A DNA stretch of 64,000 bases from Sycobia sp. Sy_11 (taxonomy: Eukaryota; Arthropoda; Insecta; Hymenoptera; Epichrysomallidae), in assembly GCA_018907035.1 (NCBI GenBank), contig JACCIC010000213.1:186001-250000 (forward strand). The letters run 5' to 3'. The position numbers and the translations under genes are program-made. Positions 23,820 through 51,711 of the stretch are shown here, piece by piece. The notes under the pieces are model-generated. The model did no database searches. It saw nothing but the letters and a program-made list of their open reading frames with translations, and had not been told where the DNA came from. Within the stretch, counting starts at the first letter, position 1. Each line of letters begins with the position of its first letter.

Positions 23820-25730
23820 CTTCCTCGCTCTGATACACCAATGATGGGATATATCACGCTCCGAGGCGACTACTTCCCATAAATATATATAATACTACTA
23901 TTCGACCATAATCGGAAAAAGAGAGAGTGAAGAGTGGGGGGGGGGCTGCGGTATAGCGGTAGAGCCTCGCGCGCGAGGCGACGATGCGGATCGTTGCTGG
24001 TGCCTCGGTGTGTACGAAGTATACTATGACGGATGACAGATACTGGTCCGAAGGATTTCTCAAGTTGAAGTTCGATGAAACGATTTTTCTATTATCAGGA
24101 CAAAAATAGTTGAAGTGCATCATATATATATATAAGGTCCATAAATTGACATATATATTGTTAGAAATATAGCAAAATTTCTGATTATTTAATTTTCGCT
24201 AAAGTTAATTTTAATTGAACTGAGCGCTATTGCTATGTTAACAGAATATTAATTAAAAAAAAAAATCGAACTAAAAAGGAGATAGTCACGTGTTCGAATC
24301 TGAATTGAGCTGAAAAACTCGTCAGAATCACACAGGACTTTGTGCGGCGAGAACTATTTTTATTAAAAAGTTATAAAAAAAAAGATAAAACATAATAGAA
24401 ATTCAATTCCGTGCGTTATTTATAATTTTCAAAACCAACGATTTAAAAATAATGAAAAATCCTTATGGTTCACAGTATAGGTACATAGAAAGACAAAGAA
24501 AAACATGAAGATAATATAAATTGAATGAGATACTTGCTGTTTTAATTGATCTATTCATCTTGCAGCAAAAATCTAATAATGATGAGTCATACGCATTATT
24601 ATTATTACAATTGGTAAGGTAGTACAAATGGTATTTGATTTTATTAAAATTCATTGTATTAATAAATTACGCATGGAATTTAATTAATATTCCGTTGTCT
24701 TGTTTTTGATAATATATATATTATAATGTTACTGAAGTGCAAATGATTTTATAGCTAGACAGAAAAGCTTTTAACAATGACTTTTCGAACTCAATTTCTG
24801 ATTATGTAGATGTAAAAGACATTCACCGTCGATAATCAATAGATCGATGAGAAATCGACAAGAACGACGGGCGCGGGATCTTCCGTTTTTTCCCAACGAC
24901 GTCGTTCTTCTTATAAAAATACGCCGACTCAGAAAAATTATTATAATGAAACTGATGCGGCGATGGGGAATAAATCAGGAATCTCGTGGCAATCGATAAT
25001 CTACAACAGTTCTGCTGCCGAACAGTACGTAATCCCGTTACGATTACTTTATAGTTTACTTGATAATTGAAATCGCGCGCGTTCTACCCGATGGCACGGC
25101 TCTCGCGCTTCCTCGCGAACCTGACCCCGCGTAGCCGCGATCATCCGACAATTCGCCACCGTCTGTCGAATCCCGCGACAGTGACGAATCGAGCAGTTTG
25201 TTTTTTTTTCTCCCTCGATTCCTCGCAGACCATCATCTTTCAATTGAAAAGAAAAAAATACGTTTATTAATAAAAGATACGTTTATTAATAAAAATTGAA
25301 CGACGAAAATGGCGCTCCCGCTTTAATATATTTAGCTTTACGTAAACTGAAGTAATGGAATAGTATATTGCGGCTTTATGAATTTCATCTTAGATATTGG
25401 TTGAATTTCTTGACGGACGCTCGACAGAACGCTCTTACGAGGCTGCGATACGAATTGATGGAATTGAACGATAGATGAATACTGCGACGGAATCTAACTT
25501 CCTCATATCCGTGGTCAAATCCACATGTAACTGTATTGAAAAAAAAAAAAAAATAAAATAAATAAATCCAATAAAATCCCATCTCGATACAACGCAAAGT
25601 TATTTGTATAATTAAAATGCACCGTGAAAGTTTCCGTTAAAACGTTGCGATTATATTATACATTCGGGGTGGGGAACGGGGGACGGCTACTAAAAACTTA
25701 TAAAAAAATAAAGTGCACATATTATATACT

Positions 25731-25733
25731 ATA

Positions 25734-25787
<54 letters not shown>
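25731..25787. repeat. Compound (TG)n(TA)n microsatellite
   Basis: Short TG then about 22 TA units. Confidence 0.95.
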
Positions 25788-25788
<1 letters not shown>

Positions 25789-26099
25789 CCACTTGGCACA
25801 AATCGTCATAAGTTTCCTTAAACGTCCTTATATAGCCCATGAAAATCGCTAAACTGCTGAGGGGGCAACGTCCCTCCCCCCTCCCCCAGGCTCACGTAAT
25901 CCAGCAGCGGCGCGGTGTGCGGCGCAATAACTTATAATTACGATGCTTAAGCGGGCGCGCGGAGCGACTCGCGTGCGCGCGCGCGCGCGCGCTCACGCAT
26001 TTATTGTAAGCGAGCGCGCGGCTGGAGGTCGAGCAAGCGAGCGCGACCGGCTTGCAAATAGATTCTCCGAGAATCGTCCGGGAATTACGGGGAATCCCG

Positions 26100-26128
26100 T
26101 GAGAGAGAGAGAGAGAGAGAGAGAGAGC
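26100..26128. repeat. (GA)n microsatellite
   Basis: Perfect GA tract at the edge of a GC-rich island. Confidence 0.9.
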
Positions 26129-27382
26129 GGGAATCAGGAAGAAAGCCTTCGTAATCGTTTGACGAAGTTAAAGCCGCGAAAGTTGATGGTCGTTTTTCTG
26201 TTATTGAACGGCGCATTAGTTTCTTCTTTTTTTGTCACTTATGGATTTCGTTTATTCACGGTTAATTGTTAATTAGTTAAGTTTACGGCGATAATAAATA
26301 TCGCTGGCGATATATCCGTCGTTTCGTTTGGTTTTTAATCCATTGCAGGTAATAGCGAAAAAGTGATAAATGACACGAAGTAAATTTAATTTACTCGGAA
26401 CCAAATCGCGAAGCAGGATAGATATACATCCATACACATATATACGTTTAACGTAAAAAATATTAGCCGATAAATACGGCGTTACGAATTAGAAAGGAAG
26501 AATATATCCTTTGAAAATCTTAATTATCATATACGCGCGGCCATATATATATAGATATGTAAACTTGAAGAATTCGTTGAGGATTCGATTTAATTAGGGA
26601 GAGTGTATGTATTTTTTACCGGACACAGTGGTGGTAAAATATTCATATGCCGCATTAAACGTCCGGAACAAAATTTTTGAGTACGCACTCCCCTCCTCGG
26701 AATTGCTTATTAGAAAATCGTATAATGCGAAACGGCTTCTCTTGGTTTTTTCTTTGTCTTTTCTTTTTGGTTTCGCTCTGTGCTACTTCCAAACGGTGCT
26801 AAAGGATGAAGATTCGTGTACGGGACGGATGGTCCACATCGGGATTTTCGTTTGAAATTATTAGACGGGAGAACAGAGAATTTAACCAAAATTGGCAAGA
26901 ATAATTTTTGAAATGAGATAATAATGAATTTATTTTGGTAAAACTTATTGACGCTTAGTTCGAACATTTCACACGTACCCTATAATAATGACATTTATAA
27001 TCCGGCGTTGAAATTATGATCCGTGCGCATTAAAATTCATTTTCCAAACTCGCATAATTACAGTAAGGAATCCTCCAAACGTATACAATTTTATCATCCC
27101 TTTCGCGCATCATGATCAATCCTTAGTGAATTTCTAACGAGCCATTCGGCAGTCTTATCCCGAGCCCGATTACGCATTTTCACATATACAGCCGAACGAC
27201 ACATACTCCGGCGATTCGGCTCTCGAGAATTTAAGAGCTCGCTGCGCTCAAACCATCGTCTCACATTGGCGGGATCGGGAATTATTATTTGTATATAACC
27301 GTGGCGCGTTCGTGCCACGGCACGGTGGCAGTCCACTCGCGATCGTCTCGTAATGTCGTTCGACGAGGCTTCCGTTTCATAC

Positions 27383-27383
<1 letters not shown>

Positions 27384-27415
<32 letters not shown>
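27384..27415. repeat. (TA)n microsatellite
   Basis: Perfect TA tract. Confidence 0.95.
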
Positions 27416-27418
<3 letters not shown>

Positions 27419-27556
27419 TAGCGGCGAGCGAGGTACGCACAAGTACACTCACACCTGCCGCGGCCTACAACCGATGCGCACGCGCGTCGTCGGGCAATAA
27501 TGCCGGACAATGTGGCTGCGCCGCGCGCCACGAGAAGTACGCGGGAGACGATCGGA

Positions 27557-27562
27557 CAAAAA

Positions 27563-27593
<31 letters not shown>

Positions 27594-27600
27594 CAAAACC
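27557..27600. repeat. (AAAAC)n pentanucleotide repeat
   Basis: About seven perfect AAAAC units after a poly-A run, the only pentamer array seen in the window. Confidence 0.9.
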
Positions 27601-28002
27601 AAACAAAAAAGAAACAGAAATAATGGGGAAAAACAACGCGCGCACCGCGCGCTCGATTCTCTATCTAAGAGCGCGTCGACGCGCACCGCGCACTTTTTCC
27701 TTTTGGGCGAATAATACGACAAAGTGACGAGGAGGAATTTTCACCGTTCTTCCTGAAAGGAAAACCGAAAGGCCAGGGCAGTGATAGAGCTAGAAGGGGG
27801 AGGGAGGGAGAGAGAGAGAGAGAGAGAGGCAGACCGAGAAAGAGACTTACATAGTCGGCCGATCGGCTGCAATTCTTTTCTTTCCATTTTTTTTCCGCTC
27901 TTTCGCACCGACGGCCCCTCTCCGCTTTCCAATCCAGGCCTGCCTCTGCACCAGGTGCTGCTTTTATTGCCGCAGACGCGCGATATTCGCCGATGGTTGA
28001 GA

Positions 28003-28034
<32 letters not shown>

Positions 28035-28246
28035 CGCAATTGGAAATGGAAAAAGTAAAAGGAATGGGAGTAGGGTATGGAGGAATATTGTTAGTCGTTG
28101 GGAAGAAAGGGTGAAAGCTGCGAGAGAAATACAGTCCGCATCTCAGTTGTAAGTTTTCTTTCGGGTTTTCGGCGGAGGGGCGATTTTACCCGCATAGATT
28201 ATCATAGCCGAGAGCATAATGTAGATAAAACAAAAAATTGCAGCTG

Positions 28247-28249
<3 letters not shown>

Positions 28250-28298
<49 letters not shown>
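28250..28298. repeat. (TA)n microsatellite
   Basis: Perfect tract, about 24 units. Confidence 0.95.
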
Positions 28299-28301
<3 letters not shown>

Positions 28302-28402
28302 TTATTTCTGCAAAATATCGCGTTTAGAAAATTAAAGGTCAACTTACATTATTCGCGTAGAAAACGCTAGTAAGAAAAATATATATTGTGTGCTCGTTCA
28401 AC

Positions 28403-28404
<2 letters not shown>

Positions 28405-28452
<48 letters not shown>
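28405..28452. repeat. (TA)n microsatellite
   Basis: Second perfect TA tract only about 107 bp from the previous one. Confidence 0.95.
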
Positions 28453-28455
<3 letters not shown>

Positions 28456-28626
28456 CACTAACGGATTGATCCTCATCAGTGACATGCTGCCGCTCGTCTG
28501 CCATGATTATGGCTTCGCGCATACTACTACGGCTTCCAGCTACATCGCTTAGATATACAGAAGCGCTTCCGAATATTGGTCTTTCATTAGCTCGAATATT
28601 ATGAGCAAATCAATTATAAAATAGGG

Positions 28627-28627
<1 letters not shown>

Positions 28628-28678
<51 letters not shown>

Positions 28679-28691
28679 GACAGAGAGAGAG
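28628..28691. repeat. (GA)n microsatellite
   Basis: GA tract with CA interruptions towards its end. Confidence 0.95.
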
Positions 28692-29265
28692 CGGGTTTGT
28701 TAAGAAAGAAAAGTGGATCTAATCTAAAACTTTATCAATTTCACCAGTGTTAAATAAATTTAATTATAGATTGAGAGAAAAGTACAGAAAAAGGAAACGA
28801 AAGAAAAAGAACCAAATACTGAAGGTTAATTGTAAAAAGTGCTGTATTAGGTGCCTGAATGAATATACGAATAAATCAATATGTTAACGAGAAAATTTCC
28901 GTATCGAAGGAAGAGGATTTCGGAAACATCGAAATAATTCAAATATTTGATTCTTAATTATTTATCTAGTATTTAATATTTAGTATTTCACTGTACTGTC
29001 AATAAACTAGTAATATTTTCGCACCTACGAAATCAGTATTGTATACATAAAGATATAATTATGCCTGTATCTCGTATCGTACACGCTCATCATTGACTTG
29101 ACCCGACATGTATTAACATTTAAGCTCTTATCGCGAGCGACAGGCGACACCTCCTTAGGTAATCGGGGTCACGCGAATAAGGGAGTGAGAGACGAAGCGG
29201 GGAAACGCAAAAGAAAGAAGGAAAACCGACAAAGATAGAGAGCAAGGAAAGAGAGACGCAGATAA

Positions 29266-29268
<3 letters not shown>

Positions 29269-29309
<41 letters not shown>
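29269..29309. repeat. (CA)n microsatellite
   Basis: Perfect CA tract about 340 bp upstream of the myosin start codon. Confidence 0.95.
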
Positions 29310-29312
<3 letters not shown>

Positions 29313-29370
29313 TATATATCGGAATGTAAAGCAAAGAAGCAGCAGGCTCGGGGGACCACCGCGTGGCCTC

Positions 29371-29650
29371 AAATTCGATCCAATTACGGGGTTAACGGAT
29401 ATCTGATTAGTATATTGGCCGACTAGGCGTCGCGCGACTCGACCGCCCCCGCAGTCCGTCCAGTTGTCGCTCGGGCAGTCCTACACCACTGGGTCCGTCG
29501 ACTGTCCGCCACCGACGCAGGCGCCCGAGTTATGGCAGCCTGAGCCGCGCGGCTCTTCTACGCCTTTCCGGGGGTGTTTCTTTCCTTTTCTTTTCTTTTC
29601 TTTTTTCTGTTCTTTCGTTTTCCGTGACTGTTTCCAAGTCCGAGAGGGCA
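29371..29650 (+). promoter_or_regulatory. Likely promoter and 5' UTR of the class III myosin
   Basis: This block lies between the (CA)n tract and the start codon at 29651 and is GC-richer than its surroundings. It contains GGATATCTGATTAG at 29398-29411, where GATTA matches the core of K50 homeodomain (Otd-type) sites used by photoreceptor genes, and a TATATTGG-like stretch next to it. The C-rich sequence from about 29,430 and the pyrimidine-rich stretch to 29,640 are best read as 5' UTR. The transcription start is not resolved. Confidence 0.35.
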
Positions 29651-46502
<16,852 letters not shown>

Positions 46503-46722
46503 ACGAGGGGGGGGAGGGAGGATGAAAGATAGAGAGAGAGAGAGAGAGAGAGAAAGAGAGGAAGGGGTGGTTATACGTTTACTTTCGCCAGACTCGTTTC
46601 TTGGGGTTTTTGTTTTTGGGGAAGTGTGTATGGGTCGCGTGGGAAGCAACGCTAGCGCTGAAGCTGTCAAGATAAGCAAGCTTTCCTTCGTTCTCGTTGG
46701 AGACGTATAAATTACGTCGGAT

Positions 46723-46783
<61 letters not shown>

Positions 46784-47556
46784 AATCTTATTAGGAATGA
46801 AAACTTACAGATTTGCCTACGCAGTCGCAGCTCACGTCGGCTTCGCACGTTGCCCATGTAGTCAACCAAAAAAATTATATCGATCCTGTATATCTTGAGG
46901 CGTTCGCATTTTCTTTTTTTTCCTTTCTTTTTTTTTTTTTTTTTTAATTCTTTTGATTTCCTGGCCACGGAACACCGAAGCCACGAAATCCGAAGGCGTG
47001 GATTTGATCGGCTTCACCGAGATTGTTCGCCGAATGCTCAAGTACAGCATTGCTTGTGCGACGACGATGTTGAAAATTTGGATTTCGCCCCGTATCCGTC
47101 GGATTGACTGTGATTTTTGGCCACCGTCCGTTCCTCTCTTCGTCTGTCTTTTGTTGGTTTTTTGTTGTTGTTCTTCTTTTTTTTTTTTTTTTTTTTTTAA
47201 TTTCATTCGAATCCTTGTAAGAGACACTGTAATTGGGATAATTGCAGATGAAGCCCGCACGAGAGCGAAGAGTGGATTTCTAAAAAATTGCAATTAGAAC
47301 GATTCGATCAATTAATTAGCGTGCGCATGTTTAGTACTAGTCATTTTTTCCATGTAAGCAGCTTCGTCGCCTCGGGTCGATGTCACACATGATTATATAG
47401 TAAAAGTAAAGGATATTTTGTTAGTTGTTAAGTTAGGGTTACTATTATTATATATAGCCGTCACTTCGAAATAAACACGTCACCTGTGTAGAAAATAGTT
47501 TTTCTTTTTTTTTTGTTTGTTGAGAAAAAATCGTATAATGTACTAGTAGCAATAAA
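46503..47556 (+). terminator. ninaC: 3' UTR and polyadenylation signals of the class III myosin
   Basis: After the stop codon come a GA-rich tract, a long (TA)n tract, poly-T runs and unique sequence. AATAAA occurs at 47470-47475 and again at 47551-47556, each followed by T- or GT-rich sequence (GTTTTTC, TTTTGTTTGTTG). The first is the likeliest end, giving a 3' UTR of about 1 kb. Confidence 0.55.
46726..46779. repeat. (TA)n microsatellite
   Basis: About 27 units, probably within the myosin 3' UTR. Confidence 0.95.
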
Positions 47557-48840
47557 TCCTATGAATGGGAAGAAAAATAATGCAGAAATAAATCAATGTT
47601 TATAGTAATGTTCTGATGTCAGAAAAAATTATGATACGTGAAAATGTTGATTTTTTGATGTTATTTTCATAGTTTATTTTGTTGATTTCATTACTTTAAT
47701 ACTTAACACGTCGAGGCAATTAAAAAAAAAATAATTCGTTACATTTTATGTAACCATTGTTACTGTTATGATATTATAAATATATAAAGATGTTCTACAA
47801 ATATACAAGAATTTCGTCTCTAATTATTTACAACATCCTTTACCATTCATGAAATAATCATCTTTCAGAATTTTAAAAATCGAAGAAGGAAACATAAATG
47901 TTGAAATAGTAGCGTGGTTTTTTAAATTAATAAATAATGAAGTTACTATTAATGTTTAATATGAAGAAAAAAAAATCAAGAATATTGCAACATGTCTTGG
48001 AAAATATCATTTTTGAAAAAAATTTATACAAGTAAACATATTATTAGCGTGCCATGTTAATCTTTTTTATTGCTGTTTTAAACTAGATTAGTTCGTAAAT
48101 TTGTTTTTTTTTTATGAGAGAATTTTTTTTTTTTTTAAAAAAAAAGTTCTCATTGAACAGCTTTTGACAAATTTCTTTAAACAATTACAGCATTATTGAA
48201 ATATAGAAATTAAGACAAGCAAATAATACACTATAATTTAGAATCTTTTTATTTCTACCTGAAATTGTTACTCGATCGATACAGGTCCCTAATATTCTGA
48301 ATCATCTGTATTATTATTAAAGCTAATTTTAAATTTAAGATGGACGGAAGTTCTAATATAAAAAAGACTGTGATCCATTATAAATAGCAGAATTCCTTCT
48401 TACCACCAATTTAATATTACAATGTAATAATGTATAATATATCGGTATAAACATCAGAAATTATCAGTACAAACATCTTTTGTATTTTAAAAGTAATTTA
48501 TAATTTACCAAAGGTTTAGTAATAGAATACTTTTCGCTCAATTTCTGTCCCAGATATAGCAGCAAACAGAATAAGAAAAAATGAATTCCAGATAAACATA
48601 GGAGAAATTATGCATATGACAACCAGATTTCTGACATTCTTGTACGTAAATTTATACGGTGCCACTTTCCTTATCGGAATAGTAGTAACAGACGAATCGG
48701 TCCAGACACAAAAGTGTCTAGATATTTTACCGAAGGAGGTCGCTTGCATATATATACATGCATACATATACACGTATTGTACATTCTGTTCCAATTAGGA
48801 CACTGCTACTTTATCGATCGAAACCTCCAACGGCCGGCGG
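47557..48840. other. AT-rich intergenic stretch
   Basis: No gene seen. It separates the myosin 3' end from the GC- and CT-rich upstream region of the catulin-like gene. Confidence 0.5.
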
Positions 48841-49022
48841 CGAAGACGCGTTTCCGCGTGTCCGCATCAGATGTCAGCATCTCCCGGCGCGTAGCTCCGA
48901 TAAATGTAAAGGAAGGTTCGCGGCTCAACCGCCAGTGTCGCTGCTCTCGGTTTGTACCGGCGAGTCGCGTGCGCACGCCCCTGCGTATTGTTCTCTCTCC
49001 GTCTCTCTTCCTCTCCGCCTCT

Positions 49023-49028
<6 letters not shown>

Positions 49029-49078
<50 letters not shown>
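49029..49078. repeat. (CT)n microsatellite
   Basis: Perfect CT tract upstream of the catulin-like exon. Confidence 0.95.
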
Positions 49079-49079
<1 letters not shown>

Positions 49080-49302
49080 GCTCTTTCTCTCTTTTACTTT
49101 CTCCCCTATACACAAGGCTGCGCAAGTATATAAGCCGGAGTTATACGCACACAGCTCTGGGGAATCAGCACGAAAGCACGCGCAACAGCGCTTCACGCAC
49201 GTTGGAGGTGGGGGTGCAATGAACCCTCCTTTTAACTCTCTCTCTTTCTCTCTTGTCCGTTCTCTCTCCTTTTCTCTTATCCTCGCTTTCTCACTGGTCT
49301 TG

Positions 49303-49308
<6 letters not shown>

Positions 49309-49346
<38 letters not shown>
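49309..49346. repeat. (CT)n microsatellite
   Basis: Second CT tract in the same upstream region. Confidence 0.95.
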
Positions 49347-49349
<3 letters not shown>

Positions 49350-49571
49350 CTCTCTGCGTTTCTCCGGAGGGAGCGGGGGTGCAGCGGCACAGCCGACGAG
49401 AGCAGGCCTTAGCGCCACGCCGCGCGAGAGAGCGAGTCTCTCCACGGCTCGGGCGAGAGAGAGAGAGTCCCCGCAGCGTGTCTGCGCCGCGTCGGCTCCT
49501 CCCCCTGTGTGTGCAGCCGTTTTTCGTACGTTCCTTCGTTCTGTGGTTGTTTGGTTTGTTTTTCTTATAGT

Positions 49572-49574
<3 letters not shown>

Positions 49575-49633
<59 letters not shown>
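49575..49633. repeat. Compound (TA)n(CA)n microsatellite
   Basis: TA tract to about 49612 then CA tract. Confidence 0.95.
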
Positions 49634-49635
<2 letters not shown>

Positions 49636-49753
49636 TTCCCGTCATCGTCGTCCGTCGTCGTTGTCCTCGTCCACCACCCCTATTTGTTGAAAGGCGAGTG
49701 ACGGAGGGCGCGCGCAGCCTCTCTTGCCCGGCGTGCCGTCCATGTGTGTATAA

Positions 49754-49755
<2 letters not shown>

Positions 49756-49799
<44 letters not shown>

Positions 49800-49820
49800 A
49801 TATATACATACATATATATA
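49756..49820. repeat. (TA)n microsatellite next to a start codon
   Basis: TA tract ends only about 8 bp before the ATG at 49828. Confidence 0.95.
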
Positions 49821-49827
49821 GAAACCA

Positions 49828-50004
49828 ATGGCGACAGCGGCCGCCGGGGCGACAAGGGACGCCGCATCGTCTGCGGGAGCAGCAGCAGCAGCAGCAGCAG
49901 CGACGGCCGAGGATCCCGGCACCGACGTCGCCACGGAGCCGGCGTCCGCCCTCGACTTTAAGAGCCGCAGCATCGAGCTGGCCGTGCTGCCCCTCGTGTC
50001 GAAG
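49828..50004 (+). CDS. First coding exon of a vinculin/alpha-catenin family protein, probably alpha-catulin
   Basis: ATG 49828 opens a 59-codon exon ending at a good donor (AAG|GTAAGA) in phase 0. The N-terminus is Ala-rich with a poly-Ala run coded by GCA repeats. It ends ALDFKSRSIELAVLPLVSK, which matches the start of the alpha-catulin/alpha-catenin fold: acidic residues, a (K/R)(T/S)(R/K)S-(V/I)E turn, then LLPLVSQ. The short Ala/Gly-rich leader is more like catulin (CTNNAL1) than alpha-catenin. Catulins are cytoplasmic scaffold proteins linked to Rho signalling, the cytoskeleton and channel localisation. No second exon is found before 64,000. Confidence 0.6.
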
Positions 50005-50639
50005 GTAAGAGCGACGTCGTGTCCCACAACCCCCACCCCCTCCCTCATTGTGTTTATTACAATACACCGGGAGTCGAGAGCTTGCGCAAGCTCTCGAGGA
50101 TTCCACCCGCGTGCTGTGTGGCTCGACGCAAAAATGCACAAGCAGTTACTTCTCTCTCTCGCTCTCTCTCTTGCTCCACTCGATGATCGCTGTACTCCGC
50201 AAAAGTAAAGTAAGAAAATCCTTCTTTTTTTCAAAGAAATAGAGGAATAAAACTAGTGCGTGTCATTCCGAGTATCCTTTATATTAACTGTTTTATGCGG
50301 AGTTTATGTGTACACGCGCGTTCCAGATTGTTCATCCTTCAGGAGTTATTTACGAAGGTGGACGGGGGAGGGTGAGTGGAGGGAAAGCTATGCGTCATTC
50401 GCTATTTGGCAGCTGCATGTTGTGCGCGCGACGACCGAGTCTGCTTTCGGCGACGGGGCGAAGCTGATGGAGAAAGAGAGAGAGAGGGAGAGGGAGAGAG
50501 CCAAAACCACCTAACCGCACCTCCTCACGAGCCGGCTCGTACGCACACCGAAATAGGATGATGATGTTTTCGTTCCCCGCCTCGTTGTCGCCCTGTCACT
50601 CCGTCTCTCTTTCTCTCCTTCATTCGCTATTTCTCTCTA

Positions 50640-50641
<2 letters not shown>

Positions 50642-50679
<38 letters not shown>
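50642..50679. repeat. (CT)n microsatellite
   Basis: Perfect CT tract. Confidence 0.95.
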
Positions 50680-50680
<1 letters not shown>

Positions 50681-51660
50681 AGATCTATTTTTCTAGCTTC
50701 TCTGCACTGGCTCGATAGCACTCGCGCACGCTCCTACCCACCACCCCACCCCTCGAACTTTCTCTCTGACCGCCCCTCCTCTTCAAGCTCACTGATCAAT
50801 CTTGATTCTTGCGCTAATATATTGCGGATTGAAGACAGTCTATATATATACATGTACGTATCAAAATCGAAGACCTTGTCCGAGTCGACGTTCGCGCGCA
50901 CGTGCTCGACCGTCGCTCTTTCACCCTGCCACTCGTTATCTCCGTATTAGAGCGTCTTTTCGGCAATCACCCCCCCCCCTCACGATATCCTTCAGCGGGC
51001 TCGTCGCGCTCGCGTGGAGCGCGGAGCGCGGAGAGCCGGAATAAGTCCCCGCCGAGCTCGCTCCGAGTCCCAATTGTTTATTACTGGCGCGCGGCGCGAT
51101 GATCGCGCTTTTCGGTCGGTCGCGCGGCGGGAGCGTTGGCCGGGACCGAGACTCGGCACGCGCCTCGAGGCCGGCCGCTTTCGGCGCCTCGCGATCGGCT
51201 AAATCCGTGGGGCTAAGTGGGTTAAGAAGAGCCTCGGATGACGCGCGCGAGCGCGCGCCAGCCACCCGCGTATCGATCGGAGGTCGCCCCCCTGGGGGCC
51301 CGGACAATTTTTCTTTCGGGTGTCGTAAGAAAGTAAACGCGGGAATGCAAATGGGCCGGCGACGAATGGATAAAGGATCGTGGCCTTACTATACTCAATG
51401 TCGCTCGATCTAAGAGGAATACGACTTGTCTGTGAAGCTTCGTAAAGTTCGTATCGGAAATTTTCAATGAAACTTTTATGTGTAAAAAAACGTATTGTGA
51501 TACAAATTTTCTCCTGTTAAAAGAAATTCGTACTTAATAGCTCGAGCGAACAAAATAACTGAAAGTCAAAATATTTGACATTCAGGAAATGGCCGGCGAA
51601 ACGTGTGAGCATATTTATGGCGGACGATGGCGTCACGGGGTATAAACAGTCTCCAAATAC

Positions 51661-51661
<1 letters not shown>

Positions 51662-51706
<45 letters not shown>
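51662..51706. repeat. (TA)n microsatellite
   Basis: Perfect TA tract. Confidence 0.95.

Positions 51707-51711
<5 letters not shown>

Larger units (their letters stand above)
15739..29370. other. Gene-poor region with GC-rich islands and microsatellites
   Basis: No gene is supported. GC-rich islands near 16,500-16,820, 17,160-17,290, 18,690-18,930, 25,900-26,130 and 27,420-27,720 contain open frames, but these lack splice or family support and often run into repeats. Parts may be introns of the gene that owns the orphan exon at 15619, or regulatory DNA upstream of the myosin gene. Poly-T and poly-A runs of 15-24 bases are frequent. Confidence 0.4.
48841..49827 (+). promoter_or_regulatory. Upstream region and probable 5' UTR of the catulin-like gene
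   Basis: GC content rises from 48,830. The block has long (CT)n tracts (49029-49078 and 49309-49346), a TATATAAG at 49126-49133 that could serve as a TATA element, and two TA-rich tracts close to the start codon. The transcription start is not resolved, and the CT repeats create long spurious open frames on both strands. Confidence 0.3.

Noticed and set aside
48867..49701. Long frames of about 250 codons on both strands upstream of the catulin-like exon
   Set aside because: They are produced by CT/GA and TA arrays (LSLSLS, RERERE, IYIYIY) with no conserved domain.
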